Origin: Procambarus clarkii
Lineage: Eukaryota; Arthropoda; Malacostraca; Decapoda; Cambaridae
Length of the DNA stretch: 64,000 bases
Assembly: GCF_040958095.1 (NCBI RefSeq)
Contig: NC_091175.1
Coordinates: forward strand, 19,004,287-19,068,286
Direction of reading: 5' to 3'
The notes beneath the pieces are model-generated. The model did no database searches. It was not told where the DNA came from and was given only the letters and a program-made list of their open reading frames with translations. The position numbers were made by a program, and so were the translations under genes. Below are positions 55,313 to 64,000 of this stretch, one piece after another (within the stretch, counting starts at the first letter, position 1; the number at the start of each line of letters is the position of its first letter).

Positions 55313-56734
55313 GCAGGCAGGCAAACTGAAGCCCACCTAGTCCTCGTTTGAAGCACGCGGCAGTGAGGTTAATTAAGACACCAAGTGTACTTACAAGGAG
55401 TTCTTGAACAGCCACTCAAGAGAAACACTCGGTTGATGATGCCAAAAGAAACTGAGACAAATATTGAGATGCATTCACATGCTTCCTCTTACGTATTTAT
55501 TTTCAAGAAGCAAAACGCACTTTGCCTTGCAATTTGAATGCAACTTATGCAATGAAAGTGCCAGAAATAACGTAGATTCTAACGGATAACTTAGATGAGT
55601 GCCTCTGTTGCCTTACTGATAAAATACAGAACTTTATAATTAATGTAATGCTAATAATCAGAGAACTCTCGTTATATATATTTCAAAAGATTTACACAAT
55701 GATCACATTCAACAATAATAATATATATATTTAATGGTAGCTCTATAAACGTGTTGTTGCAAACTAAATTATATTAAGTTTAACATAATCTCGTTAGCAT
55801 AAATTTGTAGTGATATTCATTTACCTGAGCGATACGACCAGGCTCATTCAAGCTGTTCAATACTGTTCAGTTTCACGCATTAAGACATTATAGTATTAAA
55901 ACCATTTTGGAAGGAAGAAAGTTATGTGCTTCTCCTTAACAAGGAGGCCCCTAAGTTACTCCAACTAAGGGGCCTCATTAAGGCCCCTAAGGGAGTTATG
56001 TTTACAAAATATAAAACAAAGTGCTGGAACAATTGTGCAATTAAACCTGTCTTGCATTCAAGTGTTAATTGGATGTTAGACGTATCATTTAACACTTTGT
56101 TGACATCTAGTGTGTATGTAGAAAGGAATGTTGAACACACACTAGATGTAAACACACACATACACTAGATGTAAACACACACATACACTATATGTAAACA
56201 CACACACACATGTATAAACATAACACTGTCTACCATTGGCGAAAACACTTCTAATGCCCTTCATTGTTCACTCCCTTCCTATGACCGGACGAACATAAGC
56301 GTATAACCCGTCGGTGTATATAAACACGAAAAGTGTTCCTATGTCCCCACAACCCAAGGGTGGATATACCAGGCGTCGCGCCGAGCTTAGACGCCTCTGA
56401 TCTCACCCCGAAAAGGCTTGCCTCGAAGTCTCTTCTTTGTTGCCACTGTCAGGAAACCTATTTTCTCTTGTTTCTCCTCTTCAGACTCGCATTAGCCTTC
56501 GTAGCCATGGAAAGTACGGTCGCTGAAGCCCATTCATAAGTGATCAAGGAAGTTGTTGGAAATATTTCTGATGCATTTGGCTGGGAGATGAAAACATTGA
56601 ACATTGCAGGTGATGTTGACGCTGCATATTTGCATCGTTGTTCAGTGTTTAATGGCCGTCGGTTATGTAATATTTAGTTTTATTTGTTGCAGTGTGTGAC
56701 GAATGAGAGAGTGAGTTTAAAACATTATACTCGT
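55313..56734. other. Unassigned sequence
   Basis: A ~25-bp motif (CACACTAGATGTAAACACACA) repeats about three times at 56134-56205. The rest shows nothing I can name. Confidence 0.5.
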
Positions 56735-57395
56735 TTGGTACTTGGAGCATTCATTATAGTGTTACTTGGAGCATTCATTATAGTGTTACTTGGAGCATTC
56801 ATAGTAGTGTTACTTGGAGCATTCATATAGTGTTACTTGGAGCATTCATATAGTGTTACTTGGAGCATTCATATAGTGTTACTTGGAGCATTCATATAGT
56901 GTTACTTGGAGCATTCATTATAGTGTTACTTGGAGCATTCATATAGTGTTACTTGGAGCATTCATATAGTGTTACTTGGAGCATTCTTATAGTGTTACTT
57001 GGAGCATTCATTATAGTGTTACTTGGAGCATTCATATAGTGTTACTTAGAGCATTCTTATAGTGTTACTTGGAGCATTCTTATAGTGTTACTTGGAGCAT
57101 CCTTATAGTGTTACTTGGAGCATTCTTATAGTGTTACTTGGAGCATTCTTGTAGTGTTACTTGGAGCATTCTTATAGTGTTACTTGGAGCATTCATATAG
57201 TGTTACTTGGAGCATCCTTATAGTGTTACTTGGAGCATTCTTATAGTGTTACTTGGAGCATTCTTATAGTGTTACTTGGAGCATTCATATAGTGTTACTT
57301 GGAGCATTCTTATAGTGTTTCTTGGAGCATTCATATAGTGTTACTTGGAGCATTCATATATTGTTACTTGGAGCATACTTATAGTGTTACTTGGA
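56735..57395 (+). repeat. 23-24-bp minisatellite, about 28 copies
   Basis: AGTGTTACTTGGAGCATTC plus ATAT, CTTAT or ATTAT. The one-base length classes explain the frame drift. Confidence 0.96.
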
Positions 57396-57497
57396 ATATT
57401 GTTCTCCAGTTGCCTGGAACGTGCAACCTTCCACAAACAACAGGATCGTTAATAACTCCAGGAGCCATCAAATTTGTTGATGACCTAACGAGTCACC

Positions 57498-57790
57498 AGA
57501 CTGACTGATGACACCAGGAGCCAGAAGACTTATTGATCACTCCTGGAGCCACCAGACTGATTGATGACACCATGAGCCAGAAGACTTATTGATCACTCCA
57601 GGAGCCACCAGACTGACTGATGACACCAGGAGCCAGTAGACTTATTGATCACTCCTGGAGCCACCAGACTGACTGATGACACCAGGAGCCAGAAGACTTA
57701 TTGATCACTCCAGGAGCCACCAGACTGACTGATGACACCAGGAGCCAGAAGACTTATTGATCACTCCAGGAGCCAACAGACTGAGTGATG
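57498..57790 (+). repeat. 56-bp minisatellite, about 5 copies
   Basis: ACTGATGACACCAGGAGCCA, GAAGACTTATTGATCACTCC, AGGAGCCACCAG, spacing 56 bp (57501, 57557). Confidence 0.95.
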
Positions 57791-59270
57791 ACGTTTTCAC
57801 TTACCGTCACACATAACCACTGAAGTCAATTCACTAGATACACAGCAATGCTTTTATCACCATGTTCAAAGTACCTTTTTAAATGTTGATTTGTTCCTGT
57901 AAGCGAGAATGTCTATCGGAAGTTGAAGGACGTAGGCTTATGATATCCTCACGCAGATTTGCAGCGGGAATGGGCTGTGGTACGGGACGGATGTAGGCTG
58001 GACGGGGTAGGCCTAAGTTAATTGTTCTTTTAAGAAATATTAGCAGTTATAAACACTTCTCAGGCTATTTTTCATTATCTTATTGAGTTAAGTGTGAAAT
58101 ATGGGGTGTGATTAACGTGGAGTTGTTACTGAGAAGAAAACGAATGGAAAAAATAAAGTAAAAGCAATGCTCTGAGACTCGTACATACAAGTAGAATACA
58201 AAAACACAATACAATTTTTTTTTTTTTTACAATATGTACAAGCCATATTTACTGCTTATTGAGGAGGAATGCAGGAGAGGGGAAGAGAAGGGGGAAGTGA
58301 AGGATGAAGACATAGCTAGATAGAAATAGGTAGATACATTGTCGGGATCACCATAATTCGAGAGGGGACAGCATGCCAGGGGCCACAGTCTAACCCCCTT
58401 ACAATGATTTTTGGCACTGCCCACCAGCCAAAACTAACTAAATAACCTAAAAACAAAACGCTTGAAAAATAAATTCTTATATCCGCCATAGTTCCCTAAT
58501 CTCGGGAGAATTAACATAAATTTTCTGCTATTCATATTTTACCCGTAGTAGTATAAAACAAAAGATCCTCGCATAGCTTCAAAGGCTGGCTTAGGACCCG
58601 TCCATTTTTCATAGCAAATGGGTAACTATTATGTTTTTATTTTTCTAAACTACTAGGTTCCTGCCAATGGGAGACCTCCCCTCTCCCATATGCCAATGGT
58701 AGACTATATTAATTTAATGAGAGACAGAGAGATAGCGAAAAGAGAGTGACATACAGACCCAGACCTGCAGAGAGCCCAGGTCAAGACAGGAAAACAAACA
58801 GAAAAAAACAGACAGATATAACCAGAAAGGGAAGAAGTCGGGAGATGTTTGAAGAAAGAAGAGGGGAGAGAGAGAGAGAGAGGTGGAGAGGAAGAGAAGT
58901 GGGAAGGATAAGGAGAGTCATGAGATGGGAGCGTGGGGAAGAAATGTGAGGTTAGGAGAGGAATGGGGAGAGGGAAAGAATAGGGGGGATAAAAAGAGGG
59001 ATAGTGGTTAACTGAAGAGGGGGGGTGAGACCCGGGCACAGCCTGTTACCCTCCCTGGTATAATACATATTTTAACTGACAGGCTTCAAATCTTTACCTT
59101 CACAAACCACTGAACATATTTTTTAGACAGGCACGAGTACCGCTGAAGAAAGACCGTCATGTAGTGTGTGGTTCGAGCGTTCATAACGTCAATAAAATGA
59201 TGTACTAAATCGCCCGTACCAAATCAATGACCCGCAAATAGAAAACGGGAAATCAGATTTTAAGATTTTG
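57791..59270. other. Unassigned sequence, partly purine-rich
   Basis: 58730-59030 is A/G-rich. No gene or element recognised. Confidence 0.5.
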
Positions 59271-59513
59271 TTCAGGCTCGCAAAAATCTGTTTTTGCGAG
59301 CCTGAACTCGCAAAAATCTGTTTTTGCGAGCCTGAACTCGCAAAAATCTGTTTTTGCGAGCCTGAACTCGCAAAAATCTGTTTTTGCGAGCCTGAACTCG
59401 CAAAAATCTGTTTTTGCGAGCCTGAACTCGCAAAAATCTGTTTTTGCGAGCCTGAACTCGCAAAAATCTGTTTTTGCGAGCCTGAACTCGCAAAAATCTG
59501 TTTTTGCGAGCCA
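59271..59513. repeat. Tandem array of 30-bp perfect hairpins, 8 copies
   Basis: Each unit is CTCGCAAAAATCTGTTTTTG plus CGAGCCTGAA. CTCGCAAAAA pairs perfectly with TTTTTGCGAG across a 4-base TCTG loop. Eight units are almost identical. The 10-codon unit leaves frames open on both strands (FCEPELAKIC forward), a repeat artefact. Confidence 0.97.
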
Positions 59514-59896
59514 CTGTGGTTCGTAGTACGTCAGTTATTGGCCTGAAGGGGGGTTTATACGTCAAAATTGCGATGTACTATTGTTGGAGAGACCTGTCAT
59601 CATCGTGCGGTCGAGTTCCATGGACTGTCAACCCAGTCACCGCTGAGGGACAGTTTCCCGGTTTGGAATTAGTATGATTGCCTCAGTCTCACCTCGCCTG
59701 TAAAACATCCTCACGTAATTTACATGTAAATTTGGGTCTTGAATTGAGTAATGAAGTTTTATGTAAATTTAATTTGTATTCCATTAACCTCTACTGGTGC
59801 GTTTTATAGTGCTCTGAATAACACTATGTATACATTATCCGAGGCAAGTGAAAAAACAAAATTGTGTTTTTTAAATATACATTTAACTATTATACA
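59514..59896. other. Unassigned sequence
   Basis: No feature seen. Confidence 0.5.

Positions 59897-60392
<496 letters not shown>

Positions 60393-60464
<72 letters not shown>
60393..60464. repeat. (TA)n tract between M4 copy 2 and the Penelope-like element
   Basis: About 35 TA units. Confidence 0.97.
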
Positions 60465-60466
<2 letters not shown>

Positions 60467-60620
60467 TGGTGTATACTGGCAGCAGGTTTTCTTTCAAACA
60501 TGTTTCACTGAATATGACCGCATATTCTGTATTTATTATTTTCTGGTTTAGGGCTTCTATTCCTCTAACTATTTTCTTAGCATCAGGGCTTAATTGAAAT
60601 AGGAGTTCTCCAAAACTCAT
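60465..60620 (-). pseudogene. Penelope-like element ORF N-terminus, inverted arm
   Basis: On the minus strand from ATG at 60620: MSFGELLFQLSPDAKKIVRG, EALNQKIINTEYAVIF, CLKENLLPVYTN, then the frame runs into (TA)n. The LLPVYTN segment resembles the N-terminal motif before the Penelope-type reverse transcriptase (LLPKYTN-like). The RT core is missing. Confidence 0.65.
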
Positions 60621-60867
60621 TTTCGTACTTTTAAGGTGAAGAAAAGAAGTGATTTACTATAGAGTGTATTACACTTATTTATGTAATTTGCACGACGTTT
60701 CAAACCTCCATGGTTCATTCTCAAGTGAACAGATCTTACAATACTAGTTGATTTTATACCTGCACTGGGTCAGGTGATAATACAATAAAGGTGAAAACAT
60801 GGGGGGATACATAAGGGATAAATGTGAGGTGAAACATAGAGGCTGCAGAAGGCTTATTGGCCCATAC

Positions 60868-61056
60868 AAAACTCAAGATGCAAGAAGATTACAAATTCTT
60901 GAGGCAATTCACATAAGAATAGAGCGACCTACCATGAACACCCAAATCACGGAACTATTTACTCTACCCACCATGAGAGTAAGGACAAGACAAGAACATA
61001 TCGATGCCAACACAGAAGACAATGTCCAACATAATAGGCCAATTACACTGGATTGA
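60868..61056 (+). pseudogene. Penelope-like GIY-YIG endonuclease C-terminal fragment
   Basis: It reads KTQDARRLQILEAIHIRIER, PTMNTQITELFTLPTMRVR and ends PITLD before TGA. The ILEAIHI...P.MN.Q pattern is the C-terminal part of the GIY-YIG domain of Penelope-like proteins. The catalytic GIY and YIG motifs are absent because the fragment is cut at the arm border. Confidence 0.65.
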
Positions 61057-61214
61057 TCTTTGTGTTTAGATAGGAGATGCCTCGTATGGGCCAATAAGCC
61101 TTCTGCAGCCTCTATGTTTCACCTCACATTTATCCCTTATGTATCCCCACATGTTTTCACCTTTATTGTATTATCAACTGACCCAGTGCGGGTATAAAAT
61201 CAACTAGTATTGTA

Positions 61215-61270
61215 AGATCTGTTCACTTGAGAATGAACCATGGAGGTTTGAAACGTTGTGCAAATTATAC
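61215..61270 (+). ncRNA. Hammerhead-ribozyme-like motif in the Penelope-like terminus
   Basis: ACTTGAGAATGAACC (61225-61239) is followed by ATGGA, then GGTTTGAAACGTTGTG. GAACC/GGTTT can form stem II and GAAAC supplies the second core strand. The first core strand is CUUGAGAA instead of the canonical CUGANGA. Penelope-like elements are known to carry hammerhead motifs. An inverted copy lies at about 60680-60735. Confidence 0.35.
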
Positions 61271-61330
61271 AAATAAGTGTAATACACTCTATAGTAAATC
61301 ACTTCTTTTCTTCACCTTAAAAGTACGAAA

Positions 61331-61446
61331 ATGAGTTTTGGAGAACTCCTATTTCAATTAAGCCCTGATGCTAAGAAAATAGTTAGAGGGATAGAAGCCC
61401 TAAACCAGAAAATAATAAATACAGAATATGCGGTCATATTCAATGA

Positions 61447-61450
<4 letters not shown>
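61331..61450 (+). pseudogene. Penelope-like element ORF N-terminus, forward arm
   Basis: MSFGELLFQLSPDAKKIVRG, EALNQKIINTEYAVIFNET, then the frame is lost into (TA)n at 61451. It repeats the minus-strand copy at 60620-60498. Confidence 0.65.

Positions 61451-61523
<73 letters not shown>
61451..61523. repeat. (TA)n microsatellite
   Basis: About 36 TA units, right flank of the Penelope-like element. 61524-62099 is AT-rich with no feature. Confidence 0.97.
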
Positions 61524-61528
<5 letters not shown>

Positions 61529-62099
61529 GTATAGTGTGTGTGTAGGATACGAAGAGAAAATTACAAATGTGAATAATATTCATGTAAATTTGACAATCTA
61601 CTAAATAATCTGCCAAGTAGTTTCCCCCTTGTAAATGTCCCGTTATTCTCGTTTCAAAATTCCATCAGAACTCACTTAGGATAATGGGAATATCGGAAAA
61701 AATATTACATTGAATTAAACAATGATTCTTTAATATTTGGTACATTAAAATACACATACAAAATAAAGAGTATCTATTAATGTATTTATACTTAATATTT
61801 TATATTTATATTTAATATTTATTCTTTATGTATTTATAAATACATAGGAGTATTTATTTGTCATCACATAAAGGTAATTATAATTTCATAGAATAATGTA
61901 AATAATGGAATTTTAGCTCATTCTTTGGCTCTCAGCTCATCTCTCGAACCAAAGCTCGGAACGGGTTCTCACCTCATTAGTAAGCAGAGCAAATTGGCAG
62001 GAGCGAGATACAAAAGGCTCTAAACTTTGTTATTTCGTTCAACAATTCTCATGATTTTTTTCCCCTCAGACTCGATATTCCTCGTAATTATAAGTTTCA

Positions 62100-62215
62100 G
62101 AACCCGGATTCGTCAAGACTTTGCGCAGCCATTGACGAAACCTTTACATCTCTAGTCAATCTTGCGGACTTATATACATTTATTAAACGGTTTACGAATG
62201 TGTAAATATCACATA
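62100..62215 (+). mobile_element. MITE M2, truncated copy
   Basis: GAACCCGGATTCGTCAAGAC and TACATTTATTAAACGGTTTA match the left half of the M2 element at 11065 (GGACCCGGATTCACGAAGC, TACATTTATTAAACG) with divergence between. Confidence 0.6.
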
Positions 62216-62238
62216 AGATAAACATAAGAATATGTAGC

Positions 62239-62381
62239 ACTTGGAAGGGGGTCAGGATAAGGATTTGGGATGGGACGGGAGGAAGGAATGGTGCCCAACC
62301 ACTTGGTGGACGGTCGGGGATTGAACCCCGACCTGCATGAAGCGAAACGTTTGCTCTACCGTCCACCCCAACTGGTTGGGA
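62239..62381 (-). mobile_element. tRNA-derived SINE, family S2 (copy 3)
   Basis: Reverse complement of the S2 head and body (GGTCAGGATAAGGATTTGGG, CGGTCGGGGATTGAACCCCG, TTTGCTCTACCGTCC). Confidence 0.88.
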
Positions 62382-62410
62382 GAGAACACAACAAATGTCT
62401 CCGAGTTATT

Positions 62411-62462
62411 ACGGGTTATTCATGTCCGTGTCAACTTTTGGGTGGCTTAATCTTCATCAACA
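62411..62462 (-). repeat. Dispersed repeat piece shared with 20995-21060
   Basis: GGGTTATTCATGTCCGTGTC and GGTGGCTTAATCTTCATC, inverted relative to 20.99 kb. 62463-62939 shows nothing else except a LINE-tail relic at 62840-62876 (CCTCGCATGAGCCAGTAGG, minus). Confidence 0.6.
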
Positions 62463-62936
62463 ATCTCTAACGTAGTGGGGTTACGAGAACATAACAAAGC
62501 CTTCTCCCTATAATGTATTATAAGAATTCAAAAATAATTACTTGCTGCAGTAGGTTAGAGAGAATAAAGATATTTGGCTACAGCTGGCCAGGACGACACA
62601 ACATTAGATAACTCACGACAATGAATATAACGATAACAGTGGATATATGATATCACTAACGAGGAGTTTGATATCATTATATACACAGAAGTTTAGAGTC
62701 GGCAAAAACCTTGGCAATAATTAGTTAGGAAACAATGAGCAAATGACCGGGTAAGACCATGGACAGAGGATCGTTAGACTGTTTCATGCGTAGGTTAGAC
62801 ATATATATGAATGAGTTTGTTGAGATATGCATAGGAAATGCCTCGCATGAGCCAGTAGGCCTCCTGCAATTCCCTCTTTTATTATCTTATTAAATAGTTC
62901 CTGATACGTATAAATGACTGAGTAATATACATAATG

Positions 62937-63494
<558 letters not shown>

Positions 63495-63577
<83 letters not shown>
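63495..63577. repeat. (TA)n tract, right flank of the SINE palindrome
   Basis: About 40 TA units. 63578-63810 is unassigned. Confidence 0.97.
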
Positions 63578-63581
<4 letters not shown>

Positions 63582-63810
63582 TAGTTTGCTAAATAAAGCC
63601 TCCTAGACCTTCACAGATGCCTCACTTGAGTTGCCTGATATATTTTCACCAGGGGAAAAATTTCTCGCTGGAAGAATTAGCATATATTTAAATAAGCCAA
63701 GATTTTGTCAATTTCTGGTGCAAAGGATCCCAAATTTGTGAATATATATCCAAAATGCATATTTTCAGTAATACATTATTTACATAAGAACAAAAGAATA
63801 AAGGTAACTG

Positions 63811-63850
63811 CAGAAGATCTATTGGCCCATACGAGGCAGCTCCTATGCAT
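63811..63850 (+). mobile_element. LINE 3' tail relic with a single 24-bp unit
   Basis: AACTGCAGAAGATCTATTGG and CCCATACGAGGCAGCTCCTA are the single-copy version of the 24-bp minisatellite monomer at 30.8-32.0 kb. The remaining 150 bases show nothing. Confidence 0.7.
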
Positions 63851-64000
63851 GTATAAGAATATACATATTCTTATGTTATAAGAGTTATAAGTGTGTTATA
63901 AGAGTGTCTGTTAATGTTAGCAGTTCGTATAATGGAACTAGTATCACCTAGCTTTGCAGGGTGGATGATCTGGGGTACAGGACGAACGTTGTTAGTTCGT

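Larger units (their letters stand above)
60498..61451. mobile_element. Penelope-like element termini in inverted arrangement
   Basis: Arms 60498-60867 and 61084-61451 (about 370 bp) are nearly identical reverse complements. Each has the ORF start, then a 5' region with ACACTCTATAGTAAATCACT and GTTCACTTGAGAATGAACC, and at the inner end CTGCAGAAGGCTTATTGGCC. The 216-bp centre holds the C-terminal coding fragment. Penelope-like elements are known for inverted and tandem terminal copies, which this matches. Confidence 0.7.

Noticed and set aside
59271..59513. CRISPR-like array of direct repeats
   Set aside because: Units are contiguous with no variable spacers, there are no cas genes, and the setting is eukaryotic.

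Overview
This is a repeat-saturated eukaryotic window, most likely from an arthropod and in my judgement a decapod crustacean (crayfish-like). The evidence is: short (TTAGG)n/(CCTAA)n stretches of the arthropod telomere type; several tRNA-derived SINE families; L2/CR1-type LINEs; a Penelope-like element with inverted terminal copies; very long dinucleotide tracts ((CT)n, (GA)n, (TA)n); and more than twenty minisatellite arrays. The clade call rests on recollection of repeat families, not on a search. I see no bacterial genes, operons, CRISPR arrays, rRNA genes or free-standing tRNA genes. Most long open frames (for example at 24.9-25.9, 26.7-28.4 and 30.8-32.0 kb) are tandem repeats read as protein.

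Layout. 0-3.8 kb: a nearly complete L2/CR1-type LINE (endonuclease plus reverse transcriptase) with one frameshift in an A8 run, followed by a second truncated copy of its 3' end. 4.3-8.1 kb: a SINE, a 56-bp repeat, a 270-bp (CT)n tract, and the only candidate host gene: two exons with good splice borders (transmembrane segment plus acidic tail) and a possible third terminal exon, with minisatellites in the introns. 8.6-13.4 kb: a LINE relic, SINEs, a near-perfect 28-bp satellite, two MITE types, and nested copies of a ~380-bp MITE whose ends read CARCCCGTCCTC. 13.5-24.3 kb: minisatellites, a ~168-bp satellite that switches orientation internally, a decayed ORF, and a fold-back MITE sitting in (TA)n. 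24.9-32.1 kb: GC-rich and pyrimidine-rich minisatellites, a LINE C-terminal relic, and a 24-bp array with a 22-monomer higher-order period. 32.3-43.4 kb: more SINEs, the nested MITE cluster, and a 32-bp satellite carrying the MITE terminus in every unit. 43.6-53.7 kb: two copies of an ORF1-only (Gag-like, zinc-knuckle) element, one split by a SINE and carrying a fold-back MITE, the other flanked by ~0.5-kb direct repeats; the left direct repeat has been split by a solo LTR. 53.8-64 kb: minisatellites, an array of perfect hairpins, a second fold-back MITE, an inverted-repeat Penelope-like element, and a SINE palindrome bounded by (TA)n.

How the parts interact. Two LINE families in the window supply two different 3' tails to SINEs that share one tRNA-like head and body. 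One MITE family inserts into its own copies, and its terminus recurs in a satellite. A LINE 3' tail containing two CCTATT motifs 24 bp apart looks like the seed of the 24-bp array. The ORF1-only elements have no reverse transcriptase, so they would depend on a LINE partner, like the HAL1 elements of mammals.
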